NCBI GenBank assembly: GCA_019915015.1 | Contig: JAHBBC010000001.1 | Location: forward strand, 1,364,001-1,428,000 | Source: Auriscalpium vulgare | Lineage: Eukaryota; Basidiomycota; Agaricomycetes; Russulales; Auriscalpiaceae | Direction of reading: 5' to 3' | Length of the DNA: 64,000 bases | Shown: positions 24,335-36,091 of the stretch, piece by piece | How positions within the stretch are numbered: the stretch's first letter is position 1 | Layout: the number at the start of each line of letters is the position of its first letter | Made by a program: the position numbers and the translations under genes | Notes under the pieces: model-generated | What the model saw: only the letters and a program-made list of their open reading frames with translations | The model's database searches: none | What the model was told of the DNA's origin: nothing

Positions 24335-25061
24335 ATGTCCCAGCCAACCAAAACACGCACCAAGGCTTCGTCTACCAACGGTATCAAAAAAAGCAGCGCT
24401 CGCCGCCCCACGCCAGCTTTCACCGTCTACAGGGACGAGCCCGAGCAGTCTGTCTTCGTAGCCCCGACCGCTGCGCACCTCGATCCAGCTCAGGTTTTCA
24501 TCCCGGGATATTCTGGTCGCCATTCTCCGACTTTGTTCACGAAGAAGGGTAGAGAGAGCATCAAGGCTATGAAGCATGCAGGGTCAGCAGCACCCTCATC
24601 TAGAGACTGACATGCCACTCACAATCTTTTGTCTCCAGCCGGACGAACGCCCTACCTCTGCCTAACCTTCCGGCTTTGAACAAGCATACTACCGTCACCG
24701 ACAAGAAGCGCAAGTCTCGCCGCTTCCTCAACCCCCGCATCGCCGGTGACGAGATCGACATTGACATGATGGACATGGAGGGGTTCAGCGACGTCTCATC
24801 CTGGGGCAGCGCGACAAGGTACGGGCGCACCCGCCTGGGAGTGGTGCCAGAGTTGTTTCTGACTTCCTTGTCAGTAACTCGAGCGTCCTCTCTACGCCGC
24901 CGAAGCGTAGGACGCTCGTCACGAGCACGACGGTAGGCTTTGTTGGTAACCCGCCCACCCCTGACTCGCCCACCATCGCTGCGCCTGGGTTCCTGCCCAC
25001 TGCCCCTCACCGCGACTACGACATGAAGTGCGTCAGCCCGAACATGTTCAGCTCGGAGTAG
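24335..25061 (+). CDS. Small basic conserved-type protein, function unknown
   Basis: Three exons, separated by introns at about 24.59-24.64 and 24.82-24.87 kb, join in frame. Exon 1 starts MSQPTKTRTKASSTNGIKKS and includes PAFTVYRDEPEQSVFVAP. Exon 2 begins RTNALPLPNLPALNKHTT and contains the acidic DEIDIDMMDMEGFSDVSSWG. Exon 3 gives NSSVLSTPPKRRTLVTSTT and ends HRDYDMKCVSPNMFSSE. The product is about 170 residues, basic at the N-terminus, with STPPKRR and PPTPDSP as possible proline-directed phosphorylation sites. I do not recognise a domain. Clean splice signals, preserved phase and an unbroken frame support a real gene. Confidence 0.7.
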
Positions 25062-26665
25062 ACACTGCGGCGTGGAGAGTTTTGCCTGGGCATCGTTTGC
25101 TAGTGCATCGTTATCACTTTGGGCCATCAAGTTCTGCTCTTCTATGCGTGTCGTTTTAGGAATACTTATGCCCCATGTAACAAATGCCATGCTTTATGCT
25201 TGACGTCAAAGCTCACTCAAGGAAAATGCTCCTAGAAGTCTGAAGAATATTATGGCGATACGAGGAGCTTGACATGTTAGTCTCGGGAGTTCGATAGTGG
25301 AGTTATACAATTATACATGGCGAGTAGAGGTTGGATATGGAAGCGGAAGGAAGCGACAAGACACAGCCAAATGCGAAAGCAAGGATATCACGATGCTCAC
25401 CAGCAGGGATCAGAGACCCTTCACTAGTCAAGAAAGGTGGAATGCCAGCGCCTCTATCATTGGTCCCAAACCCACTTCACTATCTTACAGAATTCTTTGT
25501 GACGCGGCCAATCGGCTTTCTTTGGCAAGTGTGCGTTCGCCTCGGTTGCATGGACGCAGCGAGGAGATACGAGCTCAGGGTAGGCAAAATTATGGTTCGT
25601 GAGCCTTAGTTGATAACAAAGCCTCCACGTTGGCACTGCATCGCCTAACATCTTGATGATCATGATTGCTCGTCAAACCCGTACCTAAACGGCAGGTCGT
25701 AGATAAGGCATCGTGAGCTGCTCAGGAATGAACTATAGATCACAGGGATGACGGGCTTCATAAGGTGTCACAATATTGCCTCGTCAAATTTTGTCGGGAT
25801 GGAGATAGTCGTTTACGAACATCGCGCCCAAGTTTCGGCGATCACGACGGCCTTTCGTAGTTAGAACGCGGTATCCTCAGCACATATACAGCTGCGCATT
25901 CAAATACGGCGCCTTACGAATGGCGTGGACTTACTAGGACTCGGATTGGAAGCACATAGGAAGACAGTGACCTGGTGACAGAGCGGCGAAGCTGCAAAAG
26001 GGAGACTGTGAGTCAAAGATTGTGTAAGCAGATCAACTGTGGCAATTGGCCATTCAGTCGTCGACCAGTAAGAGCCAGTAAGTTCACATCTCAGAAGTGC
26101 CCCTTCCAGTCCTCCGCAAGGCTGATCGGTGTACGTTCTGCATTTTCTAGCGTGCGTGGCTCCCTTGCAGCGGCGGCTACTTATGGCGTTTGTCTGAAGC
26201 ATAGTTCCGCCGGGCAAGTTCCCACTCGGAGCTACGTCGCCACCAACTTGTTCATGACGAGGTGTCGGTCGAGTAATTCGACTTCAATGGTATTGTATTG
26301 GACCTACATGGAGACTATGGTGTGATTACTGCGGCTGATCGGACTGGGAAGCCCCACCGCCACCTCCAAGCTTGCTCGGCTGCCATGCCCGTGTCGACTA
26401 AACCGTTCGCCGTTACGCTGCTGCTTTCTGCTCATACTGAAGGACTGCGTTGCTCCTTTCAAGTAATTGACAGCAGCCGTCGGGATTTCTCCCCTCCCTT
26501 CGGATTGTCCCATTTTGTGACCCTAGACTCTCATGGCTTGCCCAGTGCTGAAGCAGAGTGCCATTCTGACCGAGCAACAAGGAGCGCGATTCTAGATTTC
26601 CTATAAATGGGGCATCGAATCGCCCTCCAAAGCACTTAGGCTGCTCTCTCCCCTCCCCATAGATA
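25062..26665. other. Intergenic region with MYND scrap
   Basis: Apart from the MYND fragment at 25457-25525, I see no gene. Open frames elsewhere lack domain signal and splice support. The last 100 bases before 26666 form the P450 leader. Confidence 0.4.
25457..25525 (-). pseudogene. 3'-terminal MYND-finger fragment, paralog C relic
   Basis: The minus strand reads KKADWPRHKEFCKIVKWVWD and then Q and a stop. This matches the ends of MYND paralogs A and B (RADWSRHKVFC... WTWT; RSDWPRHKEFC... WIWG), including the shared W-x-W before the stop. Directly upstream the expected Cys-Gln pair is out of frame (a tgccaa lies one base off), and neither the YC microexon nor the first MYND half can be found. 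I infer a decayed third copy. A still-functional last exon of an undetected gene is less likely. Confidence 0.5.
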
Positions 26666-29054
26666 ATGGCCATATCCTTCGACGATGTGGTCCGCGCTAG
26701 CGGATCACTTCTGCTAGCAAGTGCCTCTTTCATCGTCTTCTTCCTCTTGAAACACCGAATCCACCAGCTGCCGCTGTGGCAGATCCCAGGTCCTCCGGTT
26801 GGGTCACTGTGGTCAGGTGGGTTCACGTATCTCATGGATAAAGAGACATGCTATTTACGGAGTCTACCATAGGGAATATTCGCCAGATTTTCCATGCCAA
26901 CGCTTGGTCATATCATGAGGAGCTCTTCAAGCGCTATGGAGGTATTTTTAGGACGACAGGATTTTTAGGCGTGGGCATGATCTTGTCTCGCTTGTCCCTC
27001 TGTCCCTGACCCCGTAGCCTCTCAGGATGTTCGACTAGTCGTCTCGGATCCTGCAGCATGCAACAGCATTCTCCTCAAAGATCAGAACGTTTTCGAGGAG
27101 ACGCCATGGTTCACTGAGTAATCCCCGCTCTCTTGCTTGCTTGCGAGCTGCGGCGAAGTGACGATTTTGCAGGACCAACCGTCATGCATTCGGCGATGGG
27201 CTACTCTCTACGACAGGTGAGTTTGTTTTGATCGACTGTTTGCACGCCGATATAACGTTCTCGCAGGTCCAGCGCATCGCAAGCAGCGTAAAATGCTCAA
27301 TCCCGTCTTTTCCATCAAGCACATGCGGCACCTGATACCACTTTTCCAGAATTTGACGGCCGAGGTGCGGCGCTTCCACTCACGGCATGCTGTGTGTCGT
27401 TTGTATTAACATCACTTGCTCAGTTGAGGGATATTCTTCTCGAAAGGGCCGAGTCTGATGCACTGGAGGTCAACATGGCCGATTGGTTCGGCCGTCTCGC
27501 GCTCGAACTCATCGCTCAGGGTGGATTGGGCCACACGTTCGATACTCTGAAAGACGAAGGCAAGGGCGGAGAGTTCAGCCGCGCTGTCAAGGAGTTCTCG
27601 TGAGTATCATCTATCATCCAATCTAATTCTAGCCTTTTTTGATCCAAGCCACAGCCCGTCCCTCTCCAAGGTTGCACCGTGGCGCCCTTTCTTCCCGCTC
27701 ATATCGAAGGTAGTCCCGCCTAAGATATTGCGCCTAGGGGCGAGTTTCCTCCCGTGGCCCGACTTGCATAATCTCATCAGGATCTCGGATGAGATACACG
27801 CGAACGCAAAGGTGATATTCGAAAGGAAGAAGAAGCTGTTGGATGAAGGAGACTCTGCCTTCATAGACGAGATCGGTGAGGGAAAGGACATCATTACGAT
27901 CCTCCGTGCGTTCTTGCTCCCTAAAGTCTGCGAGCGCCAGGAAACTGATTACTAAAATAAACTTCCAGTGAGGGCCAACTTGAATGCGGCAGAGGAAGAT
28001 CGTATGCCCGACGAAGAAATACTTGCTCAGATGTCGTGCGTACATATTGTACATATTGTCCGAAGGTTGTTCTATGAACTGATAGGATGTCCTCCCAGAA
28101 CGCTCATCTTCGCAGCCACGGATACAACCTCAGGGGCACTGTCTCGCATCCTTCAGACGCTGGCGGAACGACAAGATATCCAGGATAAGCTCAGGGAAGA
28201 ATTGACCGAGGCGCAGGCAAACGCAAGCGGTAAACTTGGGTACGATGAGCTCACGTACGGGCTGCCGTACCTGGATGCGGTATGCCGTGAAGTTCTGAGG
28301 GTGTGAGTACGCTCGCCTCTCCACAGATTTGGGCACTCACGTCCCTCACAGACACCCGCCAGTGTCTTTTGTACAACGCATGTTCGTGCTCGGTTCTCGC
28401 CGCTTACTCATCGACCTGCATGTTCAATGTTTCATAGGTCATCCGCAGATACTTACATGCCTCTCTCGACGGCGATTTATACAGAGAAGTACGGCCACGT
28501 CTCCTCCCTCCTCGTGCCCAAGAACACAACTATCCTCGTGAACGTACGGGCGATAAACCGTGATCCGGCCATCTGGGGTCCGGACGCTGCCGAGTTGAAG
28601 CCTGAGCGATGGCTCTCACCCCTGCCAGAGAGTGTGACGCAGGCGCGCATCCCGGGTGTCTACTCGAACACGTGTGTTATACCGTGCCTAGTGAAGCCGT
28701 CCTTTGAGCTGAGATTGACGTTCTAGCCTGACGTTCTTTGGTGGCGGCCACGCATGCATGTGGGTACTCGCACCTTCCATGCTCCGGACCCCAGGTCTAA
28801 TCTCATTTGTCCAGCGGTTTCAAATTCGCGCAGCTCGAAATGAGTAAGCTGTCTGCAGGTCGTCATAGACGACCGCAACTGATCACCGTAATTTATGTCC
28901 AGAGGTCGCCCTGGCGGAACTCATCCCGCACTTCCGGTTCCACCTGGACAAGAAGCAGGAGGTGTTCTGGCGCTTCGGTGGAGTCACCACGCCTGCCGTT
29001 CGTGGCTCGGCAGTGGTGGGCCCACAGATGCCCCTGATCATTGAGCGAGTTTGA
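26666..29054 (+). CDS. Cytochrome P450 monooxygenase
   Basis: An E-class microsomal P450 in roughly a dozen exons. The N-terminus MAISFDDVVRASGSLLLASA, followed by SFIVFFLLKHR, is a membrane anchor, then the proline hinge PLWQIPGPPVGSLW. Conserved elements are GPAHRKQRKMLNPVFS (helix C region), the I-helix AATDTTSGALS, the K-helix ExxR in LPYLDAVCREVLRVHPP, the PERW-type motif LKPERWLSP, and the heme loop FFGGGHACIGFKFAQLEM with the cysteine ligand. The last exon ends MPLIIERV. Position six of the heme loop is His instead of the usual Arg, which the P450 signature tolerates. Splices at about 28.04/28.10, 28.37/28.44 and 28.76/28.82 kb restore these motifs in frame. Substrate cannot be predicted. 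No biosynthetic partners lie next to it. Confidence 0.87.
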
Positions 29055-29592
29055 TTCTTACAAGAAGTAGCCATGTGCCCTCCCGCGCTCAGATGTCAAT
29101 CCGGCCTTCGAAAGGTTGCGAATGAATAGATAGACGACCAATCGGACCGGTATACGTACAACATCCATGGATCATCAGCTAGATCGTGTCCTTCATTTGG
29201 CATTCTACACTGGCTCCAGGTGAAAGAGAGTCGAGCACGCATAGACGAATCGCTTCTTTTTATGGCCTAACTCAGGCCATTTGAGCTCGAAGCTCGCGAA
29301 AGCGAGGCCATAGTCTGCAGATTCGAAGTGGTCTTGTCCGTCCTTTTGTATATCCAGGGGAGTAGCGTGAGATCTGAGTAATGGCGAGACATATTCGATG
29401 ACCACAGCAAAACTTAACGCGTGAACAGAACGAGGGGAGGCGGGGGCGGCGGTGCGGGGATTCCGGAAATCTGGGCACGTGGTGCGACCGACAGGTTGGT
29501 GAGCTGCTTTGGAGTCAGCCTCCGGTTGGCTGACTGGCAGGCTGACCTTCGTCTTGCTCTTCCGACAGGACCACTCTTTCACTGTCCCTATC
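29055..29592. other. P450 3' UTR and BTB gene promoter
   Basis: No gene is seen in these 538 bases. A plus-strand open frame extends upstream of the BTB start codon but lacks conserved sequence. Confidence 0.4.
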
Positions 29593-30788
29593 ATGGCGTC
29601 GCTCAGTTCCAACAGCCATCAAGCGGAGAAACAGCGAGTGCTATCCCAAGATTGTCTCCCGAAGACCACTCGCGAGATCGAGGTCATTCCGGCATTCCGT
29701 CGCCGCAGCAGCGTTTCCTTCGACGACGGGAACCTCGCTATCCTCGCCGGTCAATCGTACATCCTGGTTCACAGAGGCTTCATATGTCGACACTCTGCAT
29801 ATCTCGCTGAGCTCGCCGAGAACTTGAAGTCCGACAGCTGCATACGCTTAGAAGGACGACCAGTGCTAGAACTCATGGAGCCCGCGGAGGACGTCTCGCT
29901 GCTGTTTCATGCGCTATACGATGGAGTGTAAGTCCCCTGGTCACACACTGGCTGCATCTGCTGATGCGTGTGCAAAGGACAACGCTATTCCAACAGTCAA
30001 CGAATCTTCGCATCGCTTTCGTGCTCTTCCGTCTTGCCTCGACATACCACATCGAGAAGTTGCGCTCTGAAGCTCTTGCATTTCTGAAGAAGGGCTGGCC
30101 GTCATCTCTGGGACAGTGGAACAGGCGGGAGCGACATGTTCCTCGCTTCGACAACGACTTCGCTCGAGCTATGCTTCTGCCTCATCCCATGTACGTCTCT
30201 TTCACCTGTGCTCATCCCGCAGTCTTATTCATACTTTGCAGAGCTGTTATCAACTTAGCTAGAAGGTTCAACGCGCCTGAGCTTCTTCCTGCTGCACTGT
30301 ACGAGCTCTCCCGCTATCCTCCCAGTCTCGCTAGCGCAGGCCTCTTCGATCCGCACGACGGCCTCCACCACGTCCTGACCCTCCGCGACCTCACCTGCCT
30401 TCTGCGCGGTCGCGAGGCTGCCTCTCGCTTCCTATCTACCTTCATGGTCAACGAGCTGGAGGGGCGGAAGCCCTCGTCCGCCTGCCGCAAACGCTCGGAC
30501 GATCACCCTGACCGCTGGCGGGAATGCCAGAGCGCGTTCGACCTCGTAACCTTCGAGCTACTATGCGACGTCAATGGAGTGGTCATCGGGCGCACGTCGG
30601 ACCCGCTCTTCGCCATGCTCGAAGCCGTGAATATGCAGGCTCATCCTGGGGACGGAGGCGCGTGGAATCTATATCGGCCCTGCGACGTTTGCCGGGACGA
30701 GTTCGCAGCTACGGTGTACGATGCACGCGAGCATTTCTGGCGAAAGCTCCCGGAGTGGTTCGGCATCGACGTACCTGGCTGGGGCTGA
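29593..30788 (+). CDS. BTB/POZ-domain protein of basidiomycete type
   Basis: A BTB-fold protein, likely an adaptor for protein-protein contacts. The BTB region reads FDDGNLAILAGQSYILVHRG, FICRHSAYLAELAENL, PVLELMEPAEDVSLLFHALYDGV, with the typical DG-N...V-HR...S-y-L pattern. Exon 2 has the helical FRLASTYHIEKLRSEALAFL. The last exon carries the family-specific C-terminus with a Cys pair (YRPCDVCRDEF) and ends PEWFGIDVPGWG. Intron 1 uses a caaag acceptor at about 29.98 kb, which keeps the frame. The ATG at 29593 is chosen because conservation begins just after it. Such BTB genes are multicopy in agaricomycetes, and their functions are largely unknown. Confidence 0.8.
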
Positions 30789-30932
30789 GGCTCGAGGCCG
30801 ACTGATCTGACTTGTATCTGTGACAGTGCTATATCTATGATGTACGATGATCTTCTACGTCGTTGCTATAGTGTGTGCGGATGAGGAAATTTCGACGATC
30901 GCATGGCTGATGTACTATTTATTCAAATAATT

Positions 30933-31721
30933 CTAAGCACCGATGATCTTGATCAATTCCTCGCCCAGCAACTGCGGAGCTTCCAGCATGAACCAATGGC
31001 CACAGGGCAACTCGCCGACCTCTCCGCCTAACCTCTGCGCCAGCGCCTCTGCTCCCTCCTTACCCGACGCAGGATCCTCCTTGCCGTAGAACACGGCCAC
31101 CTTGTCCACCGCTACCTCCTTCGCCTGGCTCGCAGCCATAGCATCAAAGATTGCGAGGATCCCCTCCAGCTTCTGCCCTCCAACTTGCGCGGCCAGCGCT
31201 TCGTGGATGCTCGCATCGTCCTTCGCTGCGGCTCCGAGGAAATTCTTCTGCATTGCGAGCACGGCGGGCAGTCCTTGGGCCTTCACAAACTGGATGTTCT
31301 GCTCCATCTGCTCCTTCGGCAGCGGAACCGCAGGTGGTCCGAGGAGCACGAGGTCGCGTACGGCGCCTGGGTACGTCGCCGCGAACTCGAGCGCCGCAAT
31401 CGCTCCACCGGAGTGCGCGACCACGTCGACCTTCTGTTCGGCGAAGCCGAAGTGAGCGACGACATCGCGTGCGTCTTCAGCCAGGGTGGCAGGCGTGGCG
31501 GGAGTGTCGTATGGGGTCCTGCCGTGGCCGAAGAGATCGTACATGATGCGCGTGTGGGTAGGGAATATGGGTAGGATGGGCTTCCACGCGTCGTGGGTAC
31601 CCATGAGGCCGTGGATGAAGAGGATGGGTATAGCTGAGGCCGGGGTGGACGTTGGCTTGTAGCTCTGCGCGAAGACCTTGCGGCCAGAGGCCATAATGAT
31701 AGGGGATTCTTCGCTGCTCAT
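30933..31721 (-). CDS. Alpha/beta-hydrolase fold enzyme, intronless
   Basis: A single uninterrupted 262-residue frame. The oxyanion segment ILFIHGLMGTHDAWKPILP, the nucleophile elbow VDVVAHSGGAIAALEFA (Ser in A-H-S-G-G), the acid VFYGKEDPASG and the catalytic His in LPCGHWFMLEAPQLL make a complete catalytic triad. The overall size and order fit haloperoxidase/enol-lactonase-like hydrolases. The first glycine of the usual G-x-S-x-G is replaced by Ala. The substrate is unknown. Lack of introns contrasts with nearly all neighbours, which could mean retroposition, horizontal acquisition or simple intron loss. The gene is divergent from the gamma-tubulin complex gene, 439 bp away. Confidence 0.82.
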   Translation of the reverse strand: MSSEESPIIMASGRKVFAQSYKPTSTPASAIPILFIHGLMGTHDAWKPILPIFPTHTRIMYDLFGHGRTPYDTPATPATLAEDARDVVAHFGFAEQKVDVVAHSGGAIAALEFAATYPGAVRDLVLLGPPAVPLPKEQMEQNIQFVKAQGLPAVLAMQKNFLGAAAKDDASIHEALAAQVGGQKLEGILAIFDAMAASQAKEVAVDKVAVFYGKEDPASGKEGAEALAQRLGGEVGELPCGHWFMLEAPQLLGEELIKIIGA

Positions 31722-32160
31722 GATCGCGGATGATGACCGTCTACTAGCGGATTGGGGCCGCTTTTATAACATTCTGCTTGCTTCACTTGAAGGTCTTGGT
31801 AACGAAGCCGTCAGCGTAAGTTGTACAGTGACGTGATCGAGGTGACACGATGTACTTACATACTGAGTTTACGTGGGCCTTTCCGTGAAATTCGGAGTCG
31901 GACAGAGCTCGGTGAGAGGGAACTTGTACACAACCCTAGAGTATTATACTCAATCGTATTGTGACTGCCAACTCCATTGTTCGTGCTTAGACCGCGACCT
32001 TAAGTCAGCAGCGGTCACTAGTATCACTAGTACCGCTGCCAGCGTCGGCCGACGGAGTCGGACCAGGTAAACGCGTTGGTCACAGTCGCGTGATTTGTGA
32101 CATGCAGTTGTCCCCCTCCTCCTTACCCTCGCTTCTCACAACTTCCGCCGACTGAACGCG
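31722..32160. promoter_or_regulatory. Divergent promoter, hydrolase / gamma-tubulin complex gene
   Basis: This interval must drive both flanking genes. A short direct repeat, actagtatc actagtacc, lies at about 32017-32034. I can name no known binding site. Confidence 0.35.
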
Positions 32161-35100
32161 ATGTTCTCCATAGTCCAGGATGCGGATCTGGACTTTCCCA
32201 AGGCGGACGACCTGCTTTCCGTGTACCCCCACTTTTTCATACCCAAGCTCAGCGACAGTCCTCAAGATCCCATCATGGACACGCTGAAGCTCCCGCGCAG
32301 AAATCAAGGGCTTCATGGGCTCTCCAGTACTCCGGTGCTCCCGACGGAGTTGCTGGCATTGGCAGACCTTTGCCTACTTCCTGCTCTCAAGGACGAGCCT
32401 CACGCTTTGTGGGAGCGTGCAGCTACTAAGAGACTAGGATCTCAGGTGCGTTTTGTTGCCAGTCTCTCATGATTGGCCCCAAATGAGCGAGCGAGGTGTA
32501 CGCAGAACCACATCAAGTCATGGGATGCCTTGCGCTCATCGTACCCCAAGCACTCAGCCCCCAGTCCATTCCTGTCCGAGCAGCCGAAATCCACTTTGGC
32601 TGCCGCGCGATACCAGTAGGTTTGATTTCCTTCACGACGCCGTGTTTTCTGAGATAAGTCATAGCATTGATCCTCGTCTTCGCGATCCTGGCGTCCAGAT
32701 CATCCATGTCGGCCTTGCTGAGCTACTGTCATCAATGCGAATGGTGATCATAGGAAACTCGTCGTCCATTTATACGTGGGATAGCTTGCGAGAGACATTT
32801 GTATTGGCCCATGTGGCAGAGGGGAAACGAGGGATGATAATTTTGGATGGGAGAGATGACATCCTCACGGAAAGGTGCATTTTAGCCTGTCAAGATGTAT
32901 CTCGTCTAATACCGTTGCTCAGCTTTTTGAGACGTTTCCTGACGATTGGATCCGTCCTGCGACGAATTGAGATGTTCACAACTGGACTGAGGACAAAGTA
33001 ACCGATCCCAGCGACGCCCTTTGCCCACAAGCTTACGCCTTCGCAGATACGTCAAAGAAGGTCCAACAGCACACAGCTTCGCCCATGCACTGGCATCATG
33101 CGTGGATCATCTTAGACGGGCGCTTGTTTCTCTCCCAACCTATAGCGATGCCGTCGATTGGCTCCAGACGCCTTCTGCAATGTGGCTACAGCATGCCGAG
33201 TACGAGGAGGTCGTTTCGGCCCTCGGATCACTGTGCGGACGTGTACGCAAGAAGTGCTTTTGAGTATGAAACCTCGCTGACATCCATACAGGCTGTCGAC
33301 ATTGACCCTCCTCACTACCCAAAATTCTCTCCTGAGCCGACGGCGTTGCTGACTGCCATCTACAAGCATATGGAACTCTGTCTTGAGAGACAATCTTCCT
33401 CAATGGTGACAGGAATGCTCGCGTACGTCTTGACTGTCTCCTCGGACGAGTACTACCAAGCGCTCGGCCTTTCGGTCGGGTACAGCCAAGACCTCATATC
33501 CGCGACCACGGACAAGCTTTCCTCGGAGCCACATACAGTTGACATGTTCGACGATGGCGGCGCCCAGGAGGATATCGCATACGAAGAAGCTGAAGACGAG
33601 CAGTTTCCGAGCTTCATCACGCCCGATGCCGCAGAAACCCTGGTGCGAGCAAGGCGGTCACTAAAGCTGCTACGCACGGCTCAGCCTGACCACCCGCTTC
33701 TGCATCAAGTGCGGACGCAGCAGAAGATCTCCTGGTTCTGGACGCCGGCGGAGGTAGAATGCGCATGGCAGGCGGAGCCTGCTGATGCTAACGCTCTTCC
33801 AGCCAGCGCCCTATCTCGGACTCCACAATCCCTGACTGGCGAGGACAAAATGCTGCAGCAGTTCAAGCTCTTCGATTTGGAGCCAGACACATTGTCTAAT
33901 CCCATAACGTCGCTGCATGGGCATGACTCGACGTTGCAGAGAATCCTCACCACCTTCCCCGACTCCCTTCCCGCACTGACACCCACCCTATCTCACCTCG
34001 CCAACCTGGTATTGTCACCCCTGGTGGACCATTGCCTCGCCGTCTCGAACTCACTCCTCTCCGTCATCCTCACTCCATCCTCGCACATCAATATCCACTC
34101 GCATCTGACCTTGCTGCGCGACTACATGCTCCTCACCTCACCATCCTTCACGTCCCGTCTCCAAACCGCTTTGTTCTCCAACTCTGACGACTGGAATTTC
34201 GAAGGAAGCTCAGCTCGCGCTTTGGCGAAGCGGTCGCAATCCCGCATGAGGGCTGCCAGTGGCTCCGGTGCGCCTTGGGCCGTCGGACTAGGGCTGGGTC
34301 TGTCCGAAAGAGATTCGTGGCCGCCAGGAGGAGCAGATTTAAGCTACTATCTGCGTACCGTGATCGTTGACTCCCTGGACTCGTCGAATCCATCTACCGT
34401 TGCGGACTCGTCCGTTTCCAGCCACCGTGGGGACCATCCGCTGATTTTTGAAGAGGCTGAGTTCAGACTGGGTTTCGCGATTCGTGATCTTCCGGTGGGC
34501 TCCGGAAGGGAGAGATGGCTTAACCCTTGCTGTGAGTGTCCGTGGCTTCTATTCTGCATGGCCATGCTAATCCTCGCGCTTCAGCTATCGAGTATGTTCA
34601 TCTCTAAGTGTTTAACCGACTCGCCGTTGACTAACATGAGCGCAGAGCTTTGGACTTTTTACTCATCGACTACAAGCCGCCTCGACCTTTAGACGTTGTA
34701 ATTACCCAGGACACACTCTCAAAATATCAGCGAGTGTTTTCCTTCATCTTGCGTCTGATGAGGGGTGCGTTTCATACTATCCATGCTCCTCACGGGAACT
34801 CATCCTGCGCCAATCTTAGTACAAAATGCATTGGGAGCGTTCTTCCGCATGACGCGGCGGTCGTCGGAGCCTCTCTTCGCCACCATGTCACCTTTCAACC
34901 AGCTCCTCCTGCATTTCCGCTTTATCGCGCACTCGTTCGTGGAGCTCCTCTCTGAGTATGTCTTTGACACCGCCATCCGCGGCAATTTCGATACATTTCT
35001 CGAACACCTCGAGCCCGGCTCCAGCGCGCGCACGTTCACGGATGTCTTTGCGCTCAGCGATCTCCACTCGAGCATGCTGGACGAGGTGCTCAGCGCGTGC

Positions 35101-35512
35101 TTGCTGCGCTCAGGCCAGCGCGTCGCCGGCGACCTCCTGCGCGGCAGCCTCGAGCTCGCGTTGGACGTCTGCATCCTGTCCGGCGAGTTGAAGCGCGGCC
35201 GGTTGGAGGAGTACAAGGCTGCGCCCGTGCTGCAAGACCTGTACACGGCTTTCCGCAGCAAGATGGCCGCTCTCGTGAGTGATTCTGCTCGTTACACCTG
35301 CAAAGGATTTTACGACGACTGTCCGTCTGCAGGTGAAGGTCCTTCGGGCTCTCGTGGATAAAGAATCGACGGGGTCACATTTGCCGATGGAGTTTGCACA
35401 CCTCGCGACGACCGGTCGCCGAGCGGCCCCGGGAGGATCCGGGAGTCTGCAATATCTGCTGGTCAAGCTGGATTCGCGCGACTGGTGGACAAAACTGCCG
35501 ATGGCGGGGTGA
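32161..35512 (+). CDS. Gamma-tubulin complex component (Spc97/Spc98 family, GCP5/6-like)
   Basis: A component of the complex that nucleates microtubules at spindle pole bodies. It starts MFSIVQDADLDFPKADDL. The N-terminal GRIP1 region includes SFLRRFLTIGSVLRRIEMFT and TTGLRTKYVKEGPTAHSFAH, the latter joined by splicing at about 33.0 kb, and SCVDHLRRALVSL. The GRIP2 region has the family hallmark PLDVVITQDTLSKYQRVFSF ILRLMR and ends with FDTFLEHLEPG, LLVKLDSRDWW. About eight exons are seen. A long poorly conserved middle and the divergent C-terminus suit the fast-evolving GCP5/GCP6 (Mod21/Alp16) branches better than GCP2 or GCP3, but I cannot choose between them. Splice phases are consistent wherever checked. 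Confidence 0.87.
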
Positions 35513-36091
35513 AAGCTTACCGGCACGCGGCCTGCCAACATGGTTGATTAAGAAAGGCACGTCAATTGCGCGTAGGTCACCGCATGCGATAGCCTAGTTA
35601 GCACATAAGTGTGAGCGAGCGCTGAGCTTCGGCTGGACCTTTGCACGCTACGTATGTACTTACCCTTCTAGTTGGCCATGTACACGCGCTCGATGATTCA
35701 CCGCAATCTGATCCAATTCCGACATTCTCATTTCATTTATTCTCATTGACAAATCTGATGTGTGACAAAACGACATGTAACTACGGGTACTGTACTATGA
35801 ACTAACTAGAGCAAAGCACGACTGGAGAGGCATGATAGGATGGCGCGACCGACTAGGGTAATTTTGTACAGGTGAGGGGGAGAGAACCATGCACAGAGAT
35901 ATATGGGCGCATAGCGAATAAAGACTTGACCTTGCGTGGAGCATAAGATGGGGGTCCGTGCGGAGCATGCATGCGGGGAATACAGATGAATGAATCGACG
36001 AAAGGAAAGAGAAAGAAAATAGCCGCAGTGAGGCATTGAAAGCCTAAGAGGGTATGATGAGATCCATATGGTGTGCGCGGGCAGGAGGAGG
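35513..36091. other. Convergent 3' regions
   Basis: The 579 bases between the convergent gamma-tubulin complex gene and CDC6 are A+T-richer than either gene and hold no recognisable feature. Confidence 0.4.

Noticed and set aside
29205..29612. A minus-strand 135-codon frame upstream of the BTB gene.
   Set aside because: It lies in the promoter and 5' leader and shows no conserved motif.
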